In this document: piece by piece, positions 16,925 to 24,679 of the stretch | Numbering within the stretch: position 1 is the first letter of the stretch | Layout: every line of letters begins with the position of its first letter | NCBI GenBank assembly: GCA_045639525.1 | Contig: JAZUDI010000012.1 | Coordinates: 46,436 to 110,435 of the forward strand | Length of the DNA stretch: 64,000 bases | DNA from: UBA1181 sp045639525 | Lineage (GTDB): Bacteria > Bacteroidota > Bacteroidia > Bacteroidales > Paludibacteraceae | Reading direction: 5' to 3' | Position numbers and translations under genes: made by a program | Notes under the pieces: model-generated | What the model was told of the DNA's origin: nothing | Seen by the model: only the letters and a program-made list of their open reading frames with translations | Database searches by the model: none

Positions 16925-17718
16925 CTATCTTTTTGAACAGAATCCTTTTAACGAATAGTACAAGGCTGACACAGTTGAAACGCCATCACTAATATACTCA
17001 CATCTTCTAAATATTGCCCAATAGATCATATACATAAATCCTATCACCGGACCTAAAACTCTTCTGTCAGTCCATCCCTGATTTTCGAAAAATCTTGTAG
17101 TATATCCATTAAACCATTGACTTGATCCTAATTAACAACTGCAATAATCTCTGGGATATATAATAATTTATATCCTCGTTTCTTAAGGTCAAACATAAAC
17201 TTAGTTTCCTCACCACCTCCGTTTGCTGTTCCAGAACCCATCTCTTCATCAAACCAAACCAAATCATCTCCCATTAACTTCTTGGAAAAAGTAATCTGCT
17301 GAGAAGACGTTCGTAAAATCTGTATAAAACTTAAGTCAGCTTGTTTTGTTGGATATGTCCTAACTATATCATTTCTTTTTAGTGAAAATGCAATTAATCC
17401 GACTTTGATATTATCTTCATATGATCTTAGGATTATTTGCTCAGCTTCATCTACTATCACCTCATCATCGTCGCATAACAAACAAATATCTGCCCATGCA
17501 TTACGTATAGCCATATTACGACTTTTAGATAGCCCTCTCTCTCTCGTGGATACAAATTTAACATGACAAACACGACCAAACTTATTAATAAAGTCAAATT
17601 CTTCAACTTGGTCATGATCACATTGATTCACTACCACAACATCCGATTGAACATTACTGCGTTGAATAATACTTGCATCCTTTTCATGCATACATGAAAT
17701 TAATACATTGAATGTCAT
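16925..17718 (-). pseudogene. Glycosyltransferase family 2, frameshifted near its 3' end
   Basis: The frame from the ATG at 17718 gives 196 residues of a GT-A domain: FNVLISCMHEKD at the start, RERGLSKSRNMAIRNAWADI and ICLLCDDDEVIVDEAE with the metal-binding DDD near residue 80, and GGGEETKFMFDLKKRGYK. It stops at TAG at 17128 right after PEIIAVVN. Inserting one T in the short T run of that site opens a frame that continues GSSQWFNGYTTRFFENQGW and ends at 16925 with LYYSLKGFCSKR, giving the usual C-terminus of this group. So it is either a recent pseudogene or a sequencing deletion. Its start is 2 bp before the stop of the next glycosyltransferase, which shows coupling. Confidence 0.82.
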
Positions 17719-17719
17719 G

Positions 17720-18610
17720 CTATGCTCTTCCTGTTAAATGTAGTACTATACTATTATTTATGACTTGAAAACAAACTAATGGCGATCTAAGGATTGATTT
17801 ATGGAATGCTCTAAACGCTCTCTTAAAATACAAATTCTTTATATGAGACAAGAAATCTTCTGCATAATGCGTTGAATAAACAGTATTTGCAAAACCAGAA
17901 GTTTTACATTCCTCTTCCTCAATAATTGAATTATACTTCATGAAAAACATTTCTTTCATAGCATCCAACTTTTCTCCTACAGGAATATTTTCTCCCAGGT
18001 TTTTACCTACTTCTACTAGCACTTCTTGAACACATCCTAAACGAAGACCTTGAAGAAAGAATCTTAACATTAAATCAAGATCCTGAAATCGAGATAAAGA
18101 TTCGTCAAATCCTCCTATCTTTTCAAACGCCTCTCGTCTAAACATTAGACACGAAGTTTGAAAGTTTGATTTATTCATCAAAATAGTCCTTACTTGTTCT
18201 TTATCTATGTAATATTCATCCAAAACATTATCTCCTTTTTTCCGGAAACAATATATGGCATCCATATTCGGATCTTCTTCTAGTGCCAACAACTGTTTCT
18301 CCAATTTACCGGGAAGAAACATGTCGTCATCATCAAGAAAAGCAATGACGCTACCACTTGAGGCACGTACGCCTGTATTCCTGGCTGCAGAACCGTTTCT
18401 ATTAGATTCATGCTTTATATATTTGACTAATGGATTAGACGTATACTGACTTAAAATAAATTCCGTTTGATTTCTTTCTTCACTTCCTGGAATATTATCA
18501 TCAACTATTATCACTTCCGCCAAAGCAATGCAGTTTTGAGACAAAACAGAATCTATACTTTGGGACAATCCACCCCGATTTTTATATGTTGGTATAATTA
18601 CAGAAACCAT
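17720..18610 (-). CDS. Glycosyltransferase family 2
   Basis: This is a 296-residue GT-A enzyme. VSVIIPTYKNRGGLSQSIDS opens the domain, AEVIIVDDNIPGSEER gives the nucleotide-binding Asp pair, and GSVIAFLDDDDMFLPGKLEK near residue 90 the DXD metal site. FRREAFEKIGGFDESLSRFQ and DLDLMLRFFLQG near 155-190 form the acceptor block (QDLD). The C-terminal 100 residues are basic and helical. It is the first intact gene of the distal capsule module after the defence cassettes. A short gene remnant and a capD/galE tail repeat lie just upstream. Confidence 0.9.
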   Translation of the reverse strand: MVSVIIPTYKNRGGLSQSIDSVLSQNCIALAEVIIVDDNIPGSEERNQTEFILSQYTSNPLVKYIKHESNRNGSAARNTGVRASSGSVIAFLDDDDMFLPGKLEKQLLALEEDPNMDAIYCFRKKGDNVLDEYYIDKEQVRTILMNKSNFQTSCLMFRREAFEKIGGFDESLSRFQDLDLMLRFFLQGLRLGCVQEVLVEVGKNLGENIPVGEKLDAMKEMFFMKYNSIIEEEECKTSGFANTVYSTHYAEDFLSHIKNLYFKRAFRAFHKSILRSPLVCFQVINNSIVLHLTGRA

Positions 18611-18623
18611 TTGCTATATTATT

Positions 18624-18742
18624 TTATATATCATCGTTACACTCCAATAAATGATAATTAATGTAACTTTGAAATATAAATTTATTTGATTCATCAAATG
18701 TCATAGATTCTGAAAACAAGACAGTATCCCACCGAACATAGT
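18624..18742 (-). pseudogene. C-terminal remnant of an unknown gene
   Basis: Just upstream of the glycosyltransferase start, the minus strand has an open frame that encodes DYVRWDTVLFSESMTFDESN and FIFQSYINYHLLECNDDI before a TAA at 18624. There is no start codon, and an in-frame TAA lies three codons before. Upstream, 17 bp away, begins the capD-tail repeat at 18759. The composition is coding-like, so it may be the cut-off end of a capsule gene lost when the cassettes arrived. The family is not recognised. Confidence 0.35.
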
Positions 18743-18758
18743 CTTAATAATTTATCCA

Positions 18759-18932
18759 TCAACTCTCATCCAACACCTCATACTTGCTAACTCTACTCTT
18801 AAACTCCGGCACGATCTCCTTCATCTTCTTCAAAACTAGTATATCAGTGTAAAAATATCAACACCTACACATCTCCTCAACCCTATACTTCGCCTCCCAG
18901 CCCAATTCAGCCTTCGCCTTCGCCGGATTGCA
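18759..18932 (-). repeat. Composite tail repeat A: capD 3' end plus galE 3' end
   Basis: On the minus strand 18932-18863 matches the galE 3' region (through EEMCR), then about 32 bp of linker, then 18831-18759 matches the capD 3' end. The capD part still reads KKMKEIVPEFKSRVSKYEVL and ends DES plus stop. The linker is identical to that in copy C at 22195-22348, so the composite has been duplicated or was shared by one donor. It sits between the AbiH cassette and the distal capsule module. Confidence 0.85.
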
Positions 18933-18954
18933 ATTTCTTTCTCAAAGAATTTCA

Positions 18955-19902
18955 TCAAGACATTACAACCCAATCCCTTTTTACTGTACTTTTCAAATGT
19001 TCTAAAAATTTGTCAAACTTCTTCTCATCAAAGTCAGCCGGATCCGTCATTACAAACTGAAATTTATTTGAATTTATAAGTTTTTCTGTTTGATAATCAT
19101 TCATTTCCCGTAACTGGGATAATATTTTCATTCGGGACTCATCATTCAATGTAATAATTGTAATTTTCTTAGAGCCCTTTGATGAGTAAGGAGATGATTG
19201 ATTTTTAAAAAATTCCTGAAAATATACATAATCTACTTCGCCTAAAGAATGTCCGAAAAAAACAACCTCATCTGCTTTTTGTAAATCATATCGAATACCA
19301 TGTGATTCATAATGTTTGCTAAATGGTTTTACCATAAACAGATAATCAGGAATCACTTTAGAATTATCTTTCGCACCTAAAATAATAGAATTATTTTTCA
19401 AGGATCCATGTACATGTTCAAATGAAAAATCATCTTTACACCCCAGCTGACTTGCAATTCGTCGAATATCGGTATAATTAAAATTATAAATTATATAATT
19501 TTTATTTTTTATGATTTCTTTTAGAACTTTTGCAGCACAACAATCATTTCTAACTGTTTTAATTTGATTTTCAAAGACTTCTTCAACATATTTATGTAAA
19601 CATAAACATAATAATTGATATTCTTTTTTAGTGTTTTCTAAGTTAATCTCGTAAATGAAATCGTTCAATAAAAAGAAGAGTATGAGATTTTCTAAATCAT
19701 ACCAACAAGAAGGAAGGTATCTACACAGGAAGTCACTAAATGAGGTTACTTGTGGTTCATCAGCGTATATATCAAGTTCATACTTCGCATTATCCGAACT
19801 TATCTTATCAAAAGGCCAATATTTGCTATTGACAAAATCCTTATAACTTAGTTTAAATCCCAAATCAAGATCAAACCCGTTACCAATAATAAATACATTC
19901 AT
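18955..19902 (-). CDS. abiH: AbiH-family abortive infection protein
   Basis: This 315-residue protein fits the AbiH family, known from lactococcal phage resistance. Its mechanism is not settled. Family motifs in order: MNVFIIGNGFDLDLGFKLSY with YKDF at the start, the Rossmann-like nucleotide-binding pattern; NYIIYNFNYTDIRRIA near residue 133; FEHVHGSLKNNSIILG near 160 with the conserved HG; and VVFFGHSLGEVDYVYFQEFF near 211. Its ATG overlaps the stop of the upstream membrane protein gene by 4 bp, so the two form one unit. The cassette is bounded by capD-tail repeats at 18759 and 20788. Confidence 0.85.
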   Translation of the reverse strand: MNVFIIGNGFDLDLGFKLSYKDFVNSKYWPFDKISSDNAKYELDIYADEPQVTSFSDFLCRYLPSCWYDLENLILFFLLNDFIYEINLENTKKEYQLLCLCLHKYVEEVFENQIKTVRNDCCAAKVLKEIIKNKNYIIYNFNYTDIRRIASQLGCKDDFSFEHVHGSLKNNSIILGAKDNSKVIPDYLFMVKPFSKHYESHGIRYDLQKADEVVFFGHSLGEVDYVYFQEFFKNQSSPYSSKGSKKITIITLNDESRMKILSQLREMNDYQTEKLINSNKFQFVMTDPADFDEKKFDKFLEHLKSTVKRDWVVMS

Positions 19903-20780
19903 TTCCTTTCCTCATTAAAAGAAAAAACTTTCTGTAACTCTCCCACAAAAGACATTGAAGCCTTATACAACTTTTCTTGCAAATCCGCCAATCGCATCTC
20001 TTTTTCACGATAGATATTCATCGTATTTGCAATATATTGGTTGCCCTCATCACGCTTTTTTTCCGCGTCCTTTTTTTCTCTTGCGTACACTTCAGCTTCA
20101 GTAAATAACTCCTCAGCACTATTCTGTTGAGGAAAATTCATCATTTGATTGAGGTTCAAAATCAACTTATCATATGTACCTATTTGAGAAACCCAATTTC
20201 TAACCTCTTCTACTTTTCTTAAAATATTCAATTGCAAAGTCAAAAAATCATTCAGTCCACTAACGGTATCCCGCCAGCACACATCATACAACTGAGTAAC
20301 TCCTGCCATCTTTGAAGATTCCAAATATTGAGCCTTAACATAATTCCATCCTATTTGTCTTTCGTACAAAGCAGACCTAAGCTTAAGAATATGCTCCTTC
20401 AACCCAAACATTTGCCCTTCGTCAAAGACTTCTATAGAATAACAAAGATCTGGAACATTAAATAAAGAGATTTGACTTTTCACTTCATTCATAATTTCGG
20501 AAACGATTCTATCGACCTCCTGCTTCTGCATCAGTTTGGTCTGCTGCAAAATAGCAAGTTCACTATTCTTATTACTTGCTAAAATCGCACCAAATCCAAC
20601 CAATACAGCAAAAACTCCTGTTATATATGTAGCCCAAAATACAAACCATTCATTTTTACTAAAAACAGAGGCGATAAAACCATTCTCAATGGAAAGCAAT
20701 TTGTTAATCATTATCGGTATTATCAAGATCACTACAATCAAGATACCCCCCAATATGTATATACGTTTTTTTTCTCCCAT
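19899..20780 (-). CDS. Membrane-anchored coiled-coil protein paired with AbiH
   Basis: This 293-residue protein is taken from the ATG at 20778-20780 (MGEKKRIYILGG). A longer frame upstream only reads through the capD-tail repeat and is rejected. Two membrane helices lie near residues 9-26 and 45-65 (WFVFWATYITGVFAVLVGFG). The rest is cytosolic and helical, with heptad-like Leu spacing. The last third is very rich in Lys and Glu (YAREKKDAEKKRDEGNQY) and ends in a likely coiled coil (EKEMRLADLQEKLYKASMSF). I do not know the family. Two helices plus a long cytosolic coil is a common plan for membrane partners in abortive infection systems. ATGA coupling to abiH suggests a joint role, which is an inference. 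Confidence 0.7.
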   Translation of the reverse strand: MGEKKRIYILGGILIVVILIIPIMINKLLSIENGFIASVFSKNEWFVFWATYITGVFAVLVGFGAILASNKNSELAILQQTKLMQKQEVDRIVSEIMNEVKSQISLFNVPDLCYSIEVFDEGQMFGLKEHILKLRSALYERQIGWNYVKAQYLESSKMAGVTQLYDVCWRDTVSGLNDFLTLQLNILRKVEEVRNWVSQIGTYDKLILNLNQMMNFPQQNSAEELFTEAEVYAREKKDAEKKRDEGNQYIANTMNIYREKEMRLADLQEKLYKASMSFVGELQKVFSFNEERK

Positions 20781-20787
20781 AACCACT

Positions 20788-20861
20788 TCACTCCTTATCC
20801 AACGCCTCAAACCTACTCTGCCTACTCTTATACTCCGGCACAATCTCCTTCATCTTCTTCA
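20788..20861 (-). repeat. capD-tail repeat B
   Basis: About 74 bp match the capD 3' end. The frame is kept, reading LKKMKEIVPEYKSRQSRF, then EALDKE and a stop (TGA at 20788-20790), and it is the copy nearest to the real end at the protein level. It lies 27 bp beyond the fic stop and 7 bp before the start of the membrane protein gene. It therefore separates the Fic cassette from the AbiH cassette. Confidence 0.88.
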
Positions 20862-20888
20862 ATAAGTTATAAGTCCTCACTTGCAGGC

Positions 20889-22043
20889 TCAATTCTTGGG
20901 AAGGAATCCATTTTTGTCAAGGCTTGCAAGAACACTTCTCATCCAATAATTATTACTAAAAGAGATGACATATTTCCGCGCATTATCTTTTATTGGCATC
21001 AATAAACCAGATTCTTTCAAGGAACGTATGATACGAGAACGTTCTGACGGAGACTTGTTTGGAAGGATAGAAATAAGATCACTTGACTGAATTATCTGTT
21101 CTTTACTGTTGATTGCCTGTCTCAATACAGCGGCATCCTCTTCAATTATATATTGTTTAGAAACAGCATCTGTAAGTGATGGCAAAAGAACATTATGTTT
21201 AAGGTACTCGTAATCACAAAGTTGATCAATTTTAATTATCTCACTTTTGAGACCTTCCAACATATATTGAGCCCACTGAATAAGTCCGTCATTATCTCCA
21301 GAATCTGCGGCAGCAAGATTGTCGTAATAAGCCTGCCTATCAGAGCAGAATACAGCAACTGGATTAATGATTCGATTATGATCCCGGAATACTTTTTTGA
21401 GTAACATAGCATAAGTAAAGAGCCGAACGACTCGTCCGTTACCATTTTCAAAAGGATGAATCCAAACAAATCGATGATGAGCCAACGCAATTTTTAAAAG
21501 ATCATATTTGGGGGCATCTTCATTATTTATAAAATCCATCAATTCCGCCATACAATGATCAACTTCAATAAAAGATGGAGGAACATGTGTCGATCCACTA
21601 ATATGTACATCATGAGAACGAAAAGCACCAGGATGTGAAGCCCCTTCATATTTTACACTAAGGCCATCTACTACTATTTGATGAAGTTCACGCACAAGCT
21701 GAGTTGATATTTGAATGTCCTCAATATTTTCTTCAAGATATCGCATCGCATTTTCAATGTTCCTAATCTCCCTTATCTGCTCGTCGGCTTTACTTAAAGG
21801 TGTTGCGATATTAAGTTTTTCAGTCTCCACATAATCAAGCACCGTAGTATTGTTGCCTTCAATTCGAGAAGAACCAATACTTTCAAGCATATGAAAAAGA
21901 TACTTTAATTGCATGAATACTAAAGGATGCGTAGAACCGTGCTGTTGCTTATAACGCAATTGCTCCAGTTCCATAATCAAATCAGTTATTGGCATATCAA
22001 AACCAATAGCAGGCATTTTCAAGGCACATTCCTTTTCTCTCAT
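20889..22043 (-). CDS. Fic-family protein, class II (N-terminal inhibitory helix)
   Basis: Fic enzymes usually transfer AMP or another nucleotide to Tyr, Ser or Thr of target proteins. This one has 384 residues. A Fic_N domain carries SSRIEGNNTT near residues 58-67, the inhibitory helix whose Glu blocks the ATP site in class II proteins. The core motif HPFENGNGRVVRLF near residue 195 is intact: catalytic His, phosphate-loop GNGR. A winged-helix-like C-terminus (EQIIQSSDLISILP, SRIIRSLKESGLLMPI) fits DNA binding and possible self-control. Five evenly phased TGCAAATG sites lie directly upstream. It forms a stand-alone cassette between capD-tail repeats B and C. Confidence 0.92.
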   Translation of the reverse strand: MREKECALKMPAIGFDMPITDLIMELEQLRYKQQHGSTHPLVFMQLKYLFHMLESIGSSRIEGNNTTVLDYVETEKLNIATPLSKADEQIREIRNIENAMRYLEENIEDIQISTQLVRELHQIVVDGLSVKYEGASHPGAFRSHDVHISGSTHVPPSFIEVDHCMAELMDFINNEDAPKYDLLKIALAHHRFVWIHPFENGNGRVVRLFTYAMLLKKVFRDHNRIINPVAVFCSDRQAYYDNLAAADSGDNDGLIQWAQYMLEGLKSEIIKIDQLCDYEYLKHNVLLPSLTDAVSKQYIIEEDAAVLRQAINSKEQIIQSSDLISILPNKSPSERSRIIRSLKESGLLMPIKDNARKYVISFSNNYWMRSVLASLDKNGFLPKN

Positions 22044-22045
22044 AT

Positions 22046-22186
22046 CATTTGCAAATTACTTATTCAACATTTGCACAAATATACAATAACATTTGCAGTA
22101 ATCATCACATAAACATCAGAATATCAATCACTACAAAAAGAGAAATCATCATCAACATTTGCAAAAACAGTTGTTATTCATTTGCA
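22046..22186 (-). promoter_or_regulatory. Five phased TGCAAATG sites upstream of fic
   Basis: The 8-mer CATTTGCA (TGCAAATG on the fic strand) occurs at 22046, 22068, 22090, 22156 and 22179. The steps are 22, 22, 66 and 23 bp, that is one or three times about two DNA turns, so all sites face the same side of the helix. The nearest is 2 bp from the fic ATG. This is the layout of a cooperative operator, plausibly for self-repression through the winged-helix end of Fic. Confidence 0.65.
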
Positions 22187-22194
22187 ATTTTTTC

Positions 22195-22348
22195 TTCCTT
22201 ATCCAACACCTCAAACCGACTCTGCCTGCTCTTGTACTCCGGCACGATCTCTTTCATCTTCTTCAAAACTAGTATATCAGTGTAAAAATATCAACACCTA
22301 CACATCTCCTCAATCCCATACTTCGCCTCCCAGCCCAATTCAGCCTTT
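22195..22348 (-). repeat. Composite tail repeat C: galE 3' end plus capD 3' end
   Basis: On the minus strand 22348-22296 matches the galE 3' region, followed by the same linker as in repeat A and then the capD tail (22265-22195). The frame reads KKMKEIVPEYKSRQSRFEVL, DKE, but the stop is lost and reading goes on for a few codons (EKIANE). It lies between the TA remnant cassette and the Fic operator region. Confidence 0.88.
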
Positions 22349-22375
22349 ACTGCGCAATCTGTAAATTGTTTGACA

Positions 22376-22469
22376 CTATATCGGATTTTGATTCAAGAAT
22401 TTTTCAATATACTCACGAGGAGTGCTGACAACCAAATTATCAGATGAGGAAATCACAGAAGATTTTCAT
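22376..22469 (-). pseudogene. PIN-domain toxin remnant with large internal deletion
   Basis: The ATG at 22467-22469 overlaps the stop of the small antitoxin-like gene (ATGA). It begins MKIFCD, the start of many PIN-domain toxins, where D is the first catalytic acid. After a break, another frame reads DNLVVSTPREYIEKFLNQNP to a TAG at 22376, which looks like the usual PIN C-terminus (IVTP-EFL type). Only about 31 codons remain of an expected 130 to 150, so the toxin is dead. The family call rests on the two ends and the TA layout. Confidence 0.6.
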
Positions 22470-22705
22470 ATTCCGTATTTCTCCTCAATATAATCATCAT
22501 AAAGTTTATTGTCATCCACATCTTCTGAAAGGATTCCTTTTAAATCCAAAAAAGAGGTTGCCTTATTCTTTTCCGTCTTGACCGCATCTTTAAATGTTCC
22601 TTTGAGAGAATTCAATAATTTAGTTGCGATGCTTATCTTTTCTTCATCAGAAAGTTTATACAAACTTTCCATATATAGATCAGTTATATTTAATGCTGTA
22701 TTCAT
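22466..22705 (-). CDS. Antitoxin-like small protein (partner of a deleted PIN toxin)
   Basis: The protein has 79 residues. NITDLYMESLYKLSDEEKIS and IATKLLNSLK look like a short helical N-terminus; the rest is acidic (LSEDVDDNKLYDDYIEEKYG). This size, charge and Leu-rich lead are common among Bacteroidota antitoxins of PIN toxins. The next gene overlaps by 4 bp and is a PIN toxin remnant. With its toxin gone, the antitoxin may be free to decay, yet its frame is intact. The cassette lies between repeats C and D. Confidence 0.6.
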   Translation of the reverse strand: MNTALNITDLYMESLYKLSDEEKISIATKLLNSLKGTFKDAVKTEKNKATSFLDLKGILSEDVDDNKLYDDYIEEKYGI

Positions 22706-22810
22706 AATTACAAATATTTATAGTCAATGAGGTATCGCACAAATATATAAAATTTATTGCGTAATACAGAATGATTATCGCACTCCATCCTTACAAATTG
22801 AGAGAATCAA

Positions 22811-22867
22811 TTATCCAACACCTCAAACCTACTCTGCCTGCTCTTGTACTCCGGCACGATCTCTTTC
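22811..22867 (-). repeat. capD-tail repeat D
   Basis: About 57 bp of the capD 3' end, reading EIVPEYKSRQSRFEVLDN and then a stop. The upstream edge is cut shorter than in the other copies. It separates the ATPase/nuclease-like pair from the TA remnant. Confidence 0.85.
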
Positions 22868-22922
22868 GAAAAATACACTCACTCAAGATAATGGTTTAAT
22901 AACATCCGGTCAAACAAAGAGA

Positions 22923-23513
22923 TCAAGGATGGGCAGCAAACCATTCAGCCACCTTCTCCGGATCCGCATTACCATTATCCTGTCGGACAGAAGGCAAATC
23001 ACTTTTAGGAATATACTTAACTATTAATTTGTTCTCTAATGCTATCGCTTCATTAAACACTTTAATGTTGGAGTCTCGAAGATTCCATTTCTTCACAACT
23101 TCACGCAATGCATCCTTGAGCGAGTCCAGAAGTCCGAGAAGCCAATCCTCCCTATGTCCGTGGATAATGAGATATATTCTATAAGTCTCTGTAGAAGACT
23201 TCTCCAATCGAAGATTTTTAGGTAATCTCAAAAAAGCCTCCTCGCCATGAACCTTATTTTTCATTTCATAGAAAAGTTGCAAAGATTGAGCAAATTTCTG
23301 CTTTATATCGCTGATAAAAACAGAAAATTCATCCTTATTTATAGGATTGGGAGAAGATGCCTTCGCTTCTATATATGCCACATTGTCACTTATCAAAGCA
23401 ACACATTCACAAGCCTTTTGCCCCTCAATGACTCGTACAAGTTCATCCTCCTCTATGCGAAAAACATCATCATCGCAAAAAGAAAACTTCATAAATGATT
23501 CGACAAACTCCAT
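22923..23513 (-). CDS. Nuclease-like partner of an AAA ATPase (possible PD-(D/E)XK fold)
   Basis: This 196-residue protein is not one I can name. ISDNVAYIEAKASSPNP near residues 41-57 has the spacing of a PD-(D/E)XK core strand (E-A-K). It follows an acidic N-terminus with E21/E22 candidates for the helix Glu. The second half is Lys-rich and helical (LKDALREVVKKWNLRDSN), with a Trp-rich end (DPEKVAEWFAAHP). Its ATG begins 2 bp after the ATPase stop, so the two are surely co-translated. ATPase plus small nuclease-like pairs are a frequent plan for anti-phage systems. Nuclease activity is inferred from one motif. Confidence 0.6.
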   Translation of the reverse strand: MEFVESFMKFSFCDDDVFRIEEDELVRVIEGQKACECVALISDNVAYIEAKASSPNPINKDEFSVFISDIKQKFAQSLQLFYEMKNKVHGEEAFLRLPKNLRLEKSSTETYRIYLIIHGHREDWLLGLLDSLKDALREVVKKWNLRDSNIKVFNEAIALENKLIVKYIPKSDLPSVRQDNGNADPEKVAEWFAAHP

Positions 23514-23514
23514 A

Positions 23515-24516
23515 CTATAGGCTTATTTCATCGCGATATAGCGCAATTGACTCATCAATTATCGGATTCTTGGGCATCTCATCCTTGAGGTTAGACACAG
23601 TGTATTCTCCTTGGTCAAACGATATCACAGGAATATCCATATCATTGTTGTGCGCCATAATATAAAGACGCTTAATAACAAAATAAGAATGAGAGGAAAT
23701 AAATATCTGCAAACCTGCTTGGGAAAGCATCAAAATCGTTTCAAGAAACCTCGTGATCATCGAAGGATGGAGATTCGCTTCTATCTCATCTATAATAATC
23801 GTAGATCGATTGTCTATGTATCGATTTCCTAAAAGAACATCAAGAATTGATATTTTTTTCACACCCTCGGACGTTGTGGATATCTCAAACAATCTTCTGT
23901 TACTGTCTCGAAAATACCAATCTTTTTTTGTTTCATCATATTCTAGTTTTCCACCTAAAATATCTTCTATCTTTTGACGAGCTTCAGAAAATGCTACATA
24001 GTTTCTTCCTTTAGATGTACGTTTCAACGATTTTGCCAAATCGGAATAAGGTTCTTCAAAGCCGAAACGAGCATCCTCTCTCAATTCTGTAACAATATCA
24101 CGAATGGATATTATCTCTTTGGCAGGAATAAATACAGTATTCGAAGAGGTCGGTTCAAAGGTATTCTTTGAAACGGAGACCTTTTTTTCTGTAGATGATC
24201 CGAAAGCAAAAGAAAATTCCTCGCCGAACATCGTATCCATATAAAAAGACAACTGATTTTGCCCCTTCTTTACTATGTTACCCAACGACTCCGATTGGAA
24301 AGTCCAATATAGCTTTTCTGATAGAATTTCAGAATCTGTACGATTTTCTTGCGCTCTCTTATACATCTCCGTCGTTTTTAGCGACGCATATAATGCCTTG
24401 AGCAAGAAAGTCTTTCCTGATTGATTCGGCCCTATGATTAGATTAATCTTCCCCAAAGAGTTACACTCCAAGTGCGAAATAGGTCCGAAATTATGAAGAT
24501 TTAATGACTTTATCAT
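23515..24516 (-). CDS. AAA/ABC-type ATPase of a two-gene defence-like unit
   Basis: This 333-residue ATPase is of the AAA_21/OLD-N-terminal type. IKSLNLHNFGPISHLECNSL is the standard beta-strand start, and LIIGPNQSGKTFLLKALYAS near residue 27 is Walker A. TSEGVKKISILDVLLGN near 213 is the ABC-like signature region, RSTIIIDEIEANLHPSMITR near 234 is Walker B with Glu (IDEIEANLHP), and QIFISSHSYFVIKRLY near 261 is the H-loop. There is no TOPRIM domain, so the effector is probably the next gene. It begins 164 bp after the capD stop and is the first cassette after that gene. Confidence 0.82.
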   Translation of the reverse strand: MIKSLNLHNFGPISHLECNSLGKINLIIGPNQSGKTFLLKALYASLKTTEMYKRAQENRTDSEILSEKLYWTFQSESLGNIVKKGQNQLSFYMDTMFGEEFSFAFGSSTEKKVSVSKNTFEPTSSNTVFIPAKEIISIRDIVTELREDARFGFEEPYSDLAKSLKRTSKGRNYVAFSEARQKIEDILGGKLEYDETKKDWYFRDSNRRLFEISTTSEGVKKISILDVLLGNRYIDNRSTIIIDEIEANLHPSMITRFLETILMLSQAGLQIFISSHSYFVIKRLYIMAHNNDMDIPVISFDQGEYTVSNLKDEMPKNPIIDESIALYRDEISL

Positions 24517-24679
24517 ATTATATCTTATTCATTTTCAAAACATTACCCACATACATCCAATACTTGCAACAGTGGAACTACTGTTGCAGGAACGACATAA
24601 TAGATAACTGTTTATCAATACAAAGATAACAATTCAGTAAACAATTTTACAACAAAAATCCACTATTCTGAATGTCGTT

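Noticed and set aside
20781..20843. N-terminal extension of the AbiH partner
   Set aside because: The extra codons only read through the capD-tail repeat B in another frame. The ATG at 20780 begins a normal basic lead and membrane helix.
22046..22186. Iterons of a replication origin
   Set aside because: The TGCAAATG sites are only 8 bp, lie directly upstream of fic, and there is no rep gene or AT-rich unwinding element nearby; an operator is simpler.
22466..22705. Antitoxin of a RelE-type toxin
   Set aside because: The downstream overlapping remnant begins MKIFCD and ends like PIN proteins, not RelE.
18759..22867. Insertion-sequence ends as the source of the intergenic repeats
   Set aside because: There is no transposase gene or terminal inverted repeat, and the repeats clearly match gene ends of capD and galE.
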